Part shown: positions 1 through 9,389 of the stretch, piece after piece
Layout: every line of letters starts with the position of its first letter
How positions within the stretch are numbered: position 1 is the first letter of the stretch
Assembly (NCBI GenBank): GCA_000969725.1
Contig: JXSR01S061613.1
Strand: one strand, 5' to 3'
From: Ophiothrix spiculata
Lineage: Eukaryota; Echinodermata; Ophiuroidea; Amphilepidida; Ophiotrichidae
DNA length: 44,585 nt
Notes under the pieces: generated by a model
Told to the model about the DNA's origin: nothing
The model's database searches: none
What the model saw: only the letters and a program-made list of their open reading frames with translations
Program-made: the position numbers and the translations under genes

Positions 1-264
1 TGTTAGTAGAGGTTACGAAGCAGATCTGAAATTTGTGATATAAAATCAACTAATATGATAACTATAATAAAGCCTTGATGTGCATTAAGTGGAAGGTTGT
101 TCCATAGTTCAGATGTAGAAAGAGAGAAGGAACATTGATGATATAGTTGAATGAAGAAGCAGATGTTAGTAGAGGTTACGAAGCAGATCTGAAATTTGTG
201 ACCAAGATGTGTGATACTTGATGAGTTGTTAAAGATAAATTGGTGACGTAACACAAAGACACGT

Positions 265-446
265 AAATGTAGCACGAGTGTAGCACAAGTGCACCATGAG
301 TGTAGTACAGGTGTAGCACGAGTGTAGCACAAGTGTAGCACGAATGTACGATGAGTGTAGCACGAGTGTACGATGCGTGTAGCACAGGTGTAGTATGAGT
401 GTAGCAGCAGTGTAGCACCACTGTAGCATGAGTGTAGCACATAGAA
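265..446. repeat. 12-bp minisatellite (GTGTAGCACGAG-like)
   Basis: About 15 units of a 12-bp repeat with variants (AGTGTAGCACAA, GTGTACGATGA). Because 12 is a multiple of 3, minus-strand frames stay open and yield low-complexity Cys/Thr/His strings (LHSCYTCATL), which are not genes. Just left of it, the 38 bp at 2-39 is repeated exactly at 164-201. Confidence 0.9.
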
Positions 447-1000
447 CGATAGTTGTCCAGAAGCCAGTGAAGTTCATGAAAAATTGAAGCTATATATTAT
501 GTTTCCATGATAAAGTAATCAGTTTAGCAGCATGTGGCTAAATTTTGTATCCTTCATAATAAGCAATTAGTTATTATGAAATGCATTAGTAACGCGATTC
601 CCATGATCATACAGCCAAGTTTACAGTGCTTGTGTGTGAGAAAAAGGACAAACTTAGGGAGTTTGCGATTGTCTTGATAGAGTTGAAAGGACTGCTGTCG
701 CCAAGCAATATAGCTGCATAAACCCCGAGACTGGCGCAATCGCTAGCAAAGCTCGTGTGCACATGGAATTTACAGGTACGAACAAAAAAGAGTTAGTAAT
801 CATGGAATACAAGCAGTAAGTAAGCAAACAGTTCAAGTAAGTTGGAGAATCAGTACTAACCGCCATATTGTTGCCATGTTGGGCTAAGTTCGTCATGCGA
901 GCGCAAGAAAGTTGTTTCTGCAATAGCTGCCATAAGTGATGTTTGTTTAACACCTTATCATTGGAATGCGACAAAACCTTCAAAACTTGTCTACCTTATG

Positions 1001-1067
1001 CCAGTGGCTTTTGAAATGGTTCTTCAGGTGACACCGTCACCTGAAGAACATTTCAAGAACCACTGAT
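1001..1067. repeat. Long hairpin (about 32-nt arms, 3-nt loop)
   Basis: 1001-1032 and 1036-1067 are imperfect reverse complements. The inner 13 bp (TTCTTCAGGTGAC) is perfect around the loop ACC. Probably a collapsed foldback element end. The flanks (about 840-1000) loosely resemble 2455-2560. Between 447 and 1000 I see nothing else. Confidence 0.75.
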
Positions 1068-1127
1068 ACAACACTAGACATTCTATGATATGCAATTCAA
1101 ATTTATGTAAAATGGCAGGGATTGCAG

Positions 1128-1869
1128 ATATGTGACCCGTCATATCGAAAGGTACCTTAGGTTGGCATATAAATTATGAGATATGGGCCACTGAAGCTGA
1201 GCAAAGTCAAAAATCACGTCCAAGGTCGAACTTCTAATTTCATCAGAAACGTTACCTTTTGAAGTGTATTCTATATTATTAATCAGGTTCCAACATCCAA
1301 AACATAACACAACTGGTTTAATTACTGAGATAAAAATCCTTTCTCCATTCAAGTTTTACCAGTACAGAAACTTTAAACTAAATTTTCTCTGAAGTATAGC
1401 TTTCTGAATCAGCCTGATGCCTTTTACCAATTTGGATGCAACTTTGCAATCGAACATCCAAATAACCAAAAAGCAAGGTGTCATTTTAAAGCTTAAAACA
1501 TAATCTTTCAGATGAGGCCAAAAAATAAAATTTTCATTTTGGGACCCTTATGCTGCTTTCATACATATTGTCGCTTTGCAGCTCTGTCGCTTGCTTCGTT
1601 TCACACTTTTGTAGCTTTGCAGTTTTGTCGCTTTGAAGATTTGCCGCTTCATGTCGCTTTGAAAGTTGAATTCATTTCAACTTGAAAAATCTTGTCGTGC
1701 GACAAAATTTTGCTGATATCGATTACCCAGCGACATGTAGCTTTGCCGCTACGACAACTGGAAGCAGCAAGTTTTTGCAAAAAATATACGTCATGCAGCG
1801 ACAAAGCTGCAAAACTACACGAATATGAAAGCAGCATTAAGGTACCTTTCGATAGGACGGGTCACATAT
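1128..1869. mobile_element. TIR element family A, copy 1 (contains a nested MITE)
   Basis: Terminal inverted repeats of about 32 bp, ATATGTGACCCGTCATATCG at the left and its near complement ending 1869. The interior from about 1165 to 1550 matches the copy at 26983-27377 in the same orientation. No coding capacity seen; non-autonomous DNA transposon. A second element at 1551-1836 is inserted in it. Confidence 0.85.
1551..1836. mobile_element. PIF/Harbinger-like MITE nested in family A
   Basis: Perfect 13-bp TIRs TGCTGCTTTCATA, flanked by TTA at 1548-1550 and 1837-1839. The other family A copy has the empty site (CCCTTAAGG near 27346-27354), so borders and the 3-bp duplication are directly supported. 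A TTA/TAA 3-bp duplication points to PIF/Harbinger (inference). The interior is rich in TTTGTCGC/GCGACAAA-type inverted motifs. Confidence 0.88.
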
Positions 1870-2033
1870 GATTTTCTTGCACTTACATGATGAGTCAAGA
1901 CGGTACACATGAAGTCTTCACATTTGATTGCAGTATAGGGTTACATTATGTTAATTGTGATCTATGAAAGCATATCATATGGAGATATGGCACATGGTAC
2001 TTAATTTACAACATAATCCACCAGATTACATTA

Positions 2034-2162
2034 TATAGGCAAAATAAAAATTTATTGGACAATTTAAACGAAAATCCATGGTAGCGGGTGCATTTATAAA
2101 CGACGGGCCCTGCACTCTTAATTTTTGTTTACACTGTCCAATAAATTATTATTTTGCCTATA
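2034..2162. mobile_element. Foldback MITE family B, copy 1
   Basis: About 129 bp, nearly palindromic: TATAGGCAAAATAA at the left and its complement at the right, continuing through TTTATTGGACA to a central GC-richer loop with GGGCCCTGCACTC. TA flanks are possible. Related copies lie at 3478-3602, 16651-16756 and 32188-32312. Confidence 0.85.
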
Positions 2163-2229
2163 GAGATATCAAATTAAGTCACATGTAGGTTTCCCATGTG
2201 ATGAGCTTCCTTAGATCTCGGCATACACT

Positions 2230-2437
2230 ATACTTTGATCAACACTAAATAGGCGGGAATTATGAGGCTTTTCTTCATCCGCAAGTAAACATAATCCTGG
2301 TTACGAACGCCCCGTTGATACTGATGCAATACGCGCTGCATCCCCTGCAGTTATGCTGTGTCCAGCTACGCATGCGCTTATCTGTATCAATTCATAATGT
2401 GAAGAGGCCTCGTCTATTTGATGTTGATCAAAGTATA
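2230..2437. mobile_element. Short TIR element (208 bp)
   Basis: ATACTTTGATCAACACTAAA at the left and the near complement (ATGTTGATCAAAGTAT) at the right; arms about 30 nt with mismatches. No coding capacity. Downstream, 2455-2560 resembles 860-1060 loosely; 2560-3044 holds nothing I can name. Confidence 0.7.
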
Positions 2438-3104
2438 ACAAATCAAATCGTCATGTTGGTGCAAGAAATTCTTTTGCGTAATAGCTGCCGCATTTCATAA
2501 ATTTGGATTTTGGCATGCATAGTGTTCTGCCTCGGGTCATGAGCCACTGATATAGGTCAAATATTTACATTTCACAGACAAAGTTTTACATAAATGTGAC
2601 ATAACATATGGCAGCTATCGCAGATATGAATTTATTGCACTTATTCACAGGACGAATACTACTTAAAACGTGGTTTCAGATTAATGTGTTGCTGTGCCAT
2701 GAGTACCAAAAAAACACAACATCTTTTCCAATTTTGAGATGTTGCGTTGACAAAGAGATTCATTTGCAAACTGACTTGCTGGGTTGATGTCTTTTTGAAC
2801 AGTTTCACCAAAATTACAGGGTAAATATCTTATTGGATTGTCGTCGTTGTTTTTTTCTTTCTATGACAAGGTTAATTTGTGAAATTTAAGAAAAATATTG
2901 TCTTTGGTACATTACAGCACCAACAACAGACACATTGAAACCCACATTAATTACAAAGAAAATGTCTTAAAGCAACGCAAACCTTTTCCAGTTTGCCAAC
3001 TTATGTACCCAGCGAGTTTTACTTCAATGGATTAAAGCATACTCTTAAAGCCAGAAATGGTTTTCATGCTGCCTTAAGATGATTTCAATCATAGAATGTC
3101 TTAC

Positions 3105-3208
3105 CTTGAAGTTAACAACAAATATAAGAATAGTAGCTATAATACAGCCGAACAAAGTCTGGGACCCGGCTGATAGGCCATTAGGGTAGATATTCTCAGC
3201 AAAGGCAC
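3105..3208 (-). CDS. P4-ATPase (ATP8B-like) exon E17: exoplasmic loop and TM8
   Basis: 104 nt, acceptor TTTTCTAG and donor GTAAGACATTC, phase 1 in and phase 0 out. It reads GAFAENIYPNGLSAGSQTLF then GCIIATILIFVVNFK. Position and pattern fit the loop after TM7 and TM8 of ATP8B (…YQxFAxTVATxLVIVVxxQ), though the sequence is less conserved than other exons. Two more in-frame copies precede it (3209-3436). The following exons (TM9, TM10, C-terminus) are not found between 1 and 3104, so they should lie left of the window. Confidence 0.88.
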
Positions 3209-3436
3209 CTAGAAAATGGAATGGGTATACAACAAATATGAGAATAGTAGCTATTATACAGCCGAACAAAGTCTGGGACCCGGCTGATAGGCCATTAGGG
3301 TAGATATTCTCAGCAGAGGCACCTAGAAAAAGGAATGGGTATACAACAAATTTAAGAATAGTAGCTATAATATAGCCGAATAAAGTCTGGGACCCGGCTG
3401 AGAGGCCATTAGGGTAGATATTCTCAGCAAAGGCAC
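3209..3436 (-). repeat. Two extra in-frame copies of E17 with acceptors
   Basis: Copy 2 (3209-3322) and copy 1 (3323-3436) are each exactly 114 nt, start after TTTTCTAG, and repeat the E17 coding sequence. The tail TATACCCATTCCATTTTCTAG-like tract (18-21 nt) is both acceptor and, if read through, coding (YPFHFL or YPFLFL). No stop occurs in the E17 frame across all three. Only the last copy has a donor. Splicing to the first, second or third acceptor would give proteins with three, two or one copies of loop plus TM8. Substitutions such as FAEN/SAEN, ILKF/ILIF and GYII/GCII show the copies have begun to diverge. Confidence 0.9.
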
Positions 3437-3477
3437 CTAGAAAATGGAGCAGAAATAACTCAAGTTACAATTGACAC

Positions 3478-3602
3478 TATAGACAAAATAAAATTTATTG
3501 GACAATGTAAACAAAAATCCATGGTAGGGTTACATTAACAAACAATGGGGCCCTGTACTCTGTATTTTTGTTTACACTTCCCAATTAATTGTTTGGCCTT
3601 AC
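3478..3602. mobile_element. Foldback MITE family B, copy 2
   Basis: Same arms (AAATTTATTGGACAATGTAA and the complement) and central GGGGCCCTGTACTCTG as the copy at 2034-2162. The right arm has decayed (CCCAATTAATTGTTTGGCC). It sits about 40 bp upstream of the first E17 acceptor. Confidence 0.8.
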
Positions 3603-3679
3603 ATGATTTCTTGCACAATGTCTTCAACTGGGAGCAGCTTCAGTGTAAGCATACACACACACACAGACCAATACGTGCA

Positions 3680-4240
3680 AACCAAAACAATCATGGCTGC
3701 GACTCACAGATGTTATGTGTTATGCTTTACACATGGAAATTATGCCACTCACAACATCACTGGGCTCAGTGCCACAGTGGCATATACTAGAATGGATACA
3801 GTTGGAAGGCAGATGCCACTGATAAGTGATATGCCATCGTGGCAAACCAAAACAATCGTGGCTGCGACTCACAGATGTTGTGCTTTACACAGTGAGATTA
3901 TGCCACTCAGGATATCACTGGGATCAGTGCCACAGTGGCATATACCAGAGAGGATAGAGGTGAAAGGCAGATGCCACTAATATGCCACTGTGGCAAACCA
4001 AAACAATCATGGCTGCTAATCGCAGATGTTATGCTTTACACAGGGAGATTATACCACTCACACTATCACTGGGATCAGGGCCACAGTGTCATACACCAGA
4101 ATGGTGAAATGTGCCGGCCATCTGTGCTCCACCTCTCGCTATTCTGGCAAATCCAAATGTAGCGAGAAGTGCCACAGTGGCATATACCAGAATGGATAGA
4201 GGTGGAAGGCAGATGCCACTGAGATGCCCCTGCGGTATCT
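3680..4240. repeat. Tandem repeat, unit about 150-165 bp, three to four copies
   Basis: Unit starts ACCAAAACAATCATGGCTGC at about 3681, 3846 and 3998, each followed by CACAGATGTT, TATGCCACTCA and the palindrome TGCCACAGTGGCA (near 3771, 3930, 4172). A partial fourth copy ends near 4240. Preceded by a short (CA)n tract at 3651-3665. Open frames over it are by-products of the repeat. 4245-4676 shows nothing recognisable. Confidence 0.85.
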
Positions 4241-4676
4241 GCCTTCCACCCCTCGCCATAAAGTTCCCTGAAACACTTCTTTGTACTGATTCTTTTCCTC
4301 TTATTTATTGTGCATACGTCAAAGTGTTTATCAGATGGAGTTTGAAGTCAAGAATTTAACTGAAATGGGGTTGGGAACATAGGTGTACAACAGTGCATCC
4401 TACTCTTTTTAGACTGACTATTATCACATGAGCAGATATGACACGTCTGTGCATTGCATCAACAATCTATCATGAAGTATTTATCTTACTCTAAATACTT
4501 TATGTGATGGCAGAGGATTTAGAATTTCTCACTCAAAACTGGGAGAGATTTCAAGATTCCACTACAGCAAATGTCTTTAAAGTGAATCAAACTTCAGGTC
4601 CAAATGTCCAATGCGTATAAGGCAGGATTGTGAACCACTACCTATGGCGCCAATCTTCATGAAATATACTACTTAC

Positions 4677-4818
4677 CATATGGTATGAAAAATATAACTA
4701 GAGACGTAACAGCTCCCTGAAATAGACTACTGCCAAAGACAAAGTAGTTGAAAAACTTGTTGACCTGCCCGGGTTTGTACAGCTCTGGGAAACGGATGCT
4801 CATTTTCTCACTCACATC
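4677..4818 (-). CDS. P4-ATPase (ATP8B-like) exon E16: TM7
   Basis: 142 nt, acceptor TTGATTCCAG and donor GTAAGTAGT, phase 0 in and phase 1 out. It reads DVSEKMSIRFPELYKPGQVN, KFFNYFVFGSSLFQGAVTSL and VIFFIPY. FPELYxPGQ and the LFxGxxxSLxxFFIPY of TM7 are typical. A second copy of the first 85-90 nt lies immediately upstream with its own acceptor (4819-4916). Confidence 0.95.
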
Positions 4819-4916
4819 CTGGAATCAAAAACAAAGACAAAGTAGTTGAAAAACTTGTTGACCTGCCCGGGTTTGTACAGCTCTGGGAAACGGATGCTCA
4901 TTTTCTCACTCACATC
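4819..4916 (-). pseudogene. Tandem partial copy of E16 with its own acceptor
   Basis: The minus strand shows TTGATTTCAG then GATGTGAGTG and onward to AACTACTTTGTCTTTG, nearly identical to the start of E16. It then runs straight into the pyrimidine tract and acceptor of the real E16. Use of the upstream acceptor would add 98 nt (not a multiple of 3) and hit TGA soon after the second GATG. It is therefore a competing poison acceptor or a silent duplication. The duplicated unit is about 95 bp. Confidence 0.88.
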
Positions 4917-5154
4917 CTGAAATCAACAAGAATATATTTTGTTACACACAGCATCATTGATCTTAATAAGGATGATCTCATCTCTCACCAATTTTAGCCA
5001 CTGGGAACCTGAACAAAAGATTGAAGGCCTCCCTTTGTGATTTATTCCCAAACATCAACAGTTTGATTCCCATATATGAGATGCTCTGTTAGATCCCATG
5101 ACTTTGCTGTTCAAATACCTTGTTCCAACTAGCACTTTGTTAACGATTAGTTTG

Positions 5155-5668
5155 ACATAGATGAAAAATAGCCGTGCGTAGGCGTATGACTATTACGGTT
5201 TCCACCGTGATAGTAGGCTACGGATATCCATCCGTAGTCGTAAATGAAACTTAAACTTACACTTATTGCCTTTTTAGCACTTGTTTTACTGTAAACCCCC
5301 ACGGTTTTCCAATTTGGGGGTAGGCTGTGGGTATCCACCTGCAGTCGTTTACAAGAATTTGTATATAGTATTGTGTGTTTTAATTTTAAATCGCTAAGTA
5401 TTTCTGTGAATGTGTAAATTTTTAACTATAATCATGTGTATTTACAGATTTTTATCTGGATATAAACTCTAGTGTATATTTCTATGATTCCACCTACGGT
5501 CGCTTCTCAACCTATGTATATATTTATATGTGTTTTTATTTTTACTTTTATTATTTCGTTGTATATTTATGATAATTTTTTAACTATATATGCAGAATCC
5601 CGTGTAAGACCAGCATTGCTGAACGGGCTACTCTGGGTAAACATTATGAAATAAATAAATAAATAAAC
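5155..5668 (+). mobile_element. Probable non-LTR retrotransposon 3' end
   Basis: Two related segments (GTAGGCTACGGATATCCATC near 5211 and GTAGGCTGTGGGTATCCACC near 5321) are followed by an AT-rich tract. The end reads CCCGTGTAAGACCAGCATTG, CTGAACGGGCTACTCTGGG, then (AAAT)n at 5653-5668. The hairpin-like segment before an AAATAAAT tail is typical of 3' ends of CR1-like LINEs. No reverse transcriptase sequence is visible, and the left border is uncertain. Confidence 0.45.
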
Positions 5669-5833
5669 AAAAGTGTCCTAGTTTGGCGATCTCAGTTACA
5701 ACAAATTGCATCCTTCTGTGCAAAGTGCAGTAGGTTGCCTATAGCGCTAGCGTAGGCTTCAACTTCACACACACGTTAATGAGTAAAACCCTGTGAAATG
5801 GGGAGCTTAATTTTAAGATCGACTTTAACATAC

Positions 5834-5917
5834 CTTGTCAAATATTCCCAAAGCAAGTACTGGCATAGAAGTGAAGAATATATTGTACACTGTGATGAAC
5901 CACTCATCATAAACAGT
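5834..5917 (-). CDS. P4-ATPase (ATP8B-like) exon E15: TM6
   Basis: 84 nt (28 codons, phase 0 both ends), acceptor CTCTACACAG and donor GTATGTTAAAG. It reads TVYDEWFITVYNIFFTSMPV then LALGIFDK. The family pattern is SAQTVYDxxFIxxYNxxxTSLPVLAxGxFDxD; here SAM from E14 joins TVYDEW, a Gln-to-Met change at the junction. It encodes TM6 and the short cytosolic loop after it. Confidence 0.95.
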
Positions 5918-6044
5918 CTGTGTAGAGAAGACAAAAACATCAATATGATCTATTTTAATTCCATATGATTAACAAATGGTATGTACAATTAATAAACATT
6001 CTTAGTCACTGAGTGCGATTTTACTTCCTAATAAGGAATTTTGG

Positions 6045-6329
6045 CCATCCATTATGAGACGATAGATGACAGTGCGTTCAGCGTGAAACGCAGTGGAGCC
6101 GCGCGTTCAAAATTACGGCGCGATGCAGGTATACGCATACGCGAACAGCTTTATTGGGTTTGGAATATTTCATGTTTGAATAGGGGTGTACATTTTTCCA
6201 ATGATAATGTTTATAGTTTTTGGCAATAATTTACATCGTTTTTGGTTTATAAATGACTCAAATTTGTGATTAAGAATAAAAGATAAGATTTATTGTTTTG
6301 CCTGTCATCTATCGTCTCATAATGGATGG
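6045..6329. mobile_element. TIR element family C, copy 1
   Basis: 28-bp terminal inverted repeats beginning CCATCCATTATGAGACGATA and ending with the complement. The interior (GAATAGGGGTGTACATTTTT, AAGAATAAAAGATAA) matches the copy at 9086-9389. Similar flanking sequence (CTTAGTCACTGAGTGCGA / CATTCTTAGTCAATGAGTG) precedes both copies, so the true element may begin near 6000 and 9040. Confidence 0.85.
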
Positions 6330-6524
6330 GCGTACATTATTTTGAGTAATGGGCACCCCTGCAGCTCTAAATAGATTATATAAAATATACCTTGTGAATG
6401 TACATGGGAAATATGCCTAAAAATACATTACTTTTAATTTACATGTTGATTCCCTCTCAAAGTTCTGCTAATAGCTTAGACAATCCGAGATAGCAGATAA
6501 AGGCTAATCATAAGTAGTTAAATT

Positions 6525-6996
6525 TGACTAGAATTTATACACTCTGCTTGTGCTCTGCGTGTCACCTAGCCAATCAGAACACAAGAATATAAAGTATGCT
6601 GAGTGCAGTGGATCTTCACAATGCACTGCTCTTGTTGCGTTCCGGTTTGCGTGGCGGGCGTTTAGTGCGTATGATTGTTTCATTGTTTTTGTCGGGTGAT
6701 TATTTATTTAGTTTAGAGAAGTTTTTGGATTTTGATGGTCATATTAAAGGCCTTATTTATTTTCACAAAAGATACAATATTATATTTCTGTCGTGTATGA
6801 ATTAGATTAATAAATTTGCATTCCATAATGCTCGTAAAATGAGACAAAATCAATGCACTTGCGGTAAATTTTGATAGCTGTCCAATGCACTTGGCCACTA
6901 CGGGCCTTGTGAATTGGACGCATCAAAATTAACTGCGCGTGCATTGATTTTGTTTCATTTCACTCGCGTATGAGATGCGCATTTATTAACCTATAA
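6525..6996 (+). mobile_element. About 450-bp repeat family D, copy 1
   Basis: From TTTATACACTCTGCTTG through CCTAGCCAATCAGAACACAA to CGCATTTATTAACCTATAAA, matching 20185-20645 in reverse orientation over its full length. It holds a subterminal inverted repeat (CAAAATCAATGCACTTGCGG near 6843 and the complement of GCGCGTGCATTGATTTTG near 6935). Likely a non-autonomous DNA element; no coding. Confidence 0.8.
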
Positions 6997-7272
6997 ACAG
7001 ACAACACATCAAGTCTTCGCTCCGTATGAAAAGATATATTTGGTGTTCAATCGTGACAGTAAGGTTTTGATTCTCCTGTACCAGCATCTTTAGTCTGTTG
7101 GAATGATTAGAGTCCAAATATACAGGAACAAGGCTAATTAAATTTATTCTTACAAGGGCCGGGCAATTCTTCTAAATCATTTACATCTACTCCGCATGGA
7201 CAATACATCAAACTCCTTTACTGTGTGAATTCCTTTACGCTTATAAAACCGAGTGATACATCTAATTCGGTT

Positions 7273-7310
7273 ATACTCACTATATCAGAAAAGCCACAGA
7301 AGGCAAATAG
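7273..7310 (-). pseudogene. Fragment copy of E14 3' end with donor-like site
   Basis: The minus strand reads TTTGCCTTCTGTGGCTTTTC followed by TGATATA and GTGAGTATA. It is the last 25-30 nt of E14 with a 3-nt deletion (one Phe codon), changes at the end, and a preserved donor. No acceptor or upstream exon part is visible, so it is not a usable exon. It probably arose by local duplication of the exon-intron junction. Confidence 0.7.
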
Positions 7311-7655
7311 CATTAGTGCTTAGCAATACACCTTAAAGGTGTAGGTTCCTATCTTAGCATGTGTGTAATTTAGTTTTAACTGATTGACCTTGACCTCTGA
7401 AATGCATATTGTGACATTTTAACCTCAGCTTGCTTCTTGTTTTCTTTTGAGAGGCAAACGAAAGTATGCAATCCCGGGATGTGGGCTGTTATGAAAATAC
7501 AAAAGAAATAGAAAACAGAAAAATATGGGCTTTGATATGGTATCAAAAAATATATTACTTCTGGTTGAGCCATGGACCTATGCCTTTAATGCTTTACACT
7601 TAGTAGGGCTGGGCAATACATTGATTCATTTATGATAGGGCTGGGCAATACTCAC

Positions 7656-7797
7656 CATGGCAGAAAAGCCACAGAAGAAGGCAAACCAGAAGTGACACAA
7701 GGTGAATGCAAAATTCTTGTAGAAGAAATAACTGAGGAATTTACAGAGACGATAGTACGACCATCTGCCGTGGACTAACAGCAAACGCTCTAGAAAT
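7656..7797 (-). CDS. P4-ATPase (ATP8B-like) exon E14: TM5
   Basis: 142 nt, AC acceptor of the U12-type intron, ordinary donor GTGAGTATT, phase 2 in and phase 0 out. It reads [40 protein letters not shown] and FCGFSAM. [13 protein letters not shown] and YFFYKNxxF are P4 hallmarks at the entrance of TM5. The intronic ATTGCCCAGCCCTA next to the donor is repeated close by. A fragment of the exon's 3' end lies at 7273-7310. Confidence 0.95.
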
Positions 7798-8884
7798 GTG
7801 CATAGGTTGTTAAGGCAAATACACTGTCTTGAAAGGAGAGTTATATTACAGCATACAAAAATCGGACAAATTTTCAGACTTAATTTTGAATGTTATCCAG
7901 TGGGTAAAGCATCGACTTTGTGGTTCAATCCTATGGCTGCTGTTTCGTAAAATTTTGAAATCGGAAATATTTTTAAAAAGTGAATTTAAATTTAAAATGG
8001 GAAAATTCGCAACAAAATGGTTGTTCAACCACCTCTCATGGTTAAGTAATTACAAAGTTTCATAAAAAAAAAGTTTTTGTCAAATTGACAAAAAAGTTTA
8101 CCCATCTTGTCTACAAGATGGCTGTTAACTCATTTTACCAGAGACCATTAAAAAATGTAAACCATTTTAGTCTCCCCTCCCCAATCTCGCCAGTAATGAC
8201 CTGATCATCATATTTTTTATGATCCAAATAGCAATGGGCAATGCATAAAGTAAGGTATGAATATCAAAAATCTGCAAAAATCACAATGTTGTCAGAGTGC
8301 AACTTTCATGTGTATTTTGCAACGTAGCTCTATATGGAAAATGTTGACATTACTGTAGGCTCATGATGGATGGTCACATATGAGACCGTCCATCCCAAAC
8401 CAGCCGTAACTGCAGCCTCTTGACAATTTCACTTGTTTACAAATATTTGCAAAGACCATGTTATCAGGATTAAAAGGACACCTCAATGAATTTCACTCGA
8501 TTTCCAGAAGTCAAGTTATGGACCGTCAAAGGTTGTCAGGGAGTAAAATGTATAACTGAGATGAGATAAACATGTTCAAAGATCTGTAAGCCTTATATTT
8601 TCTGTTGTCCTAAAAATATACAGATATATTTCATATTTCCGATCATTTTCTTGAAATGAAACCTTGCTGGTGTTTTGAAGTAAGCACAAGGATTGTGAAT
8701 CTGTCAAAAATCAATTTTGATAAATTACGACCTTGACATGTATTTTCGCCTGTAGTGCAATTTTAAATGCATTTACGGCTCATTTGAAATGGACGGTCAC
8801 ATATAGACAACCAAAGTTGAATGCCCCCCCTCCTTTGGTACTGACTTGGCTCCATTTTGAAGTATACAATTAAGTAAAGGATAT
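7798..8884 (-). other. U12-type AT-AC intron (1087 bp) between E13 and E14
   Basis: On the minus strand the intron starts ATATCCTTT (8884-8876), a perfect U12 AT-AC donor. It ends with TGCCTTAAC (7817-7809), one mismatch from the U12 branch consensus TTCCTTAAC, followed about 12 nt later by the terminal AC (7799-7798). A nearby GT (in TTGTATAC) paired with the AG in TTTCTAG gives an immediate stop and destroys conserved residues. Splicing therefore should need the minor spliceosome. Inside the intron I see only AT-rich DNA plus short related pieces near 8361-8400 and 8780-8810. Confidence 0.9.
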
Positions 8885-8966
8885 CTAAACTGTGCAAAAG
8901 AGAAGTCACTGGACAGCACAGCCTGCATGCCTTCCTGACCACTGATACCAACTCCTATATGGGCAG
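8885..8966 (-). CDS. P4-ATPase (ATP8B-like) exon E13: P-domain end, U12-type donor
   Basis: 82 nt, acceptor TTTGTTTTCAG, phase 1 in and phase 2 out. It reads [20 protein letters not shown] then DFSFAQF plus AG of a split Arg codon. [15 protein letters not shown] and DFSFAQF are invariant in the family. There is no GT at the expected boundary; the exon is followed directly by ATATCCTTT, the U12-type AT-AC donor consensus. Joining to E14 at an AC acceptor restores [13 protein letters not shown], matching the family QFxFLxRLLLVHG. Confidence 0.93.
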
Positions 8967-9085
8967 CTGAAAACAAACACAAAAAAGATTCAAAGTTATT
9001 TTTTGGACTTCATTTACATTAAAAGGTCTAATATTTTACATTCTTAGTCAATGAGTGTGAATTCACTTCCTTATGTGGAATAATT

Positions 9086-9389
9086 GGCTATCCGTTATGA
9101 GACAATATATGACAGCGCCTTAGCGTTTTACGTGCATGTGGACCCGCACGTTGAAAATTGTGGCGTGGTGTAGATTTACGCACACATCTGACGCACAATT
9201 CTTCACTTAAATTGGAATGTTTTGTTTGAATAGGGGTGAATGTTTTTCCTATAATTATGTCCATTGTTTTTGGCAAATAATTGACTTCATTCTTGATCTT
9301 GAAATGTCTCAAAAGTTTTGACCAAGAATGAGAATAAAAGATAATATATATTGTTTTGCCTGTCATTTATCGTCTAAGTGTGGATATGG
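9086..9389. mobile_element. TIR element family C, copy 2
   Basis: Decayed TIRs (TATCCGTTATGAGACAATAT / complement TGTCATTTATCGTCTAAGTG). Interior collinear with copy 1 (GAATAGGGGTGAATGTTTTT, GAGAATAAAAGATAATATA). Lies in the E12-E13 intron. Confidence 0.8.

Noticed and set aside
3-477. Overlapping minus-strand ORFs rich in Cys, Tyr, His and Thr
   Set aside because: They arise from the 12-bp minisatellite; a period divisible by 3 keeps frames open. No start context or similarity.
654-983. 109-aa minus ORF as a C-terminal P4-ATPase exon
   Set aside because: No TM9-TM10 or tail similarity and no matching phase or splice sites; the region looks repeat-derived.
8361-8810. TIR element bounded by GATGGTCACATATGAGACC-like and GACGGTCACATATAGAC
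   Set aside because: The two pieces are short, one is a local palindrome, and orientation does not support clean inverted ends.
8875-8885. Ordinary GT donor for E13
   Set aside because: The nearest GT would add RYPLLN and, joined to the AG in TTTCTAG, creates TAG; conserved FLxRLLLVHG is lost. The AT-AC pair fits the family exactly.
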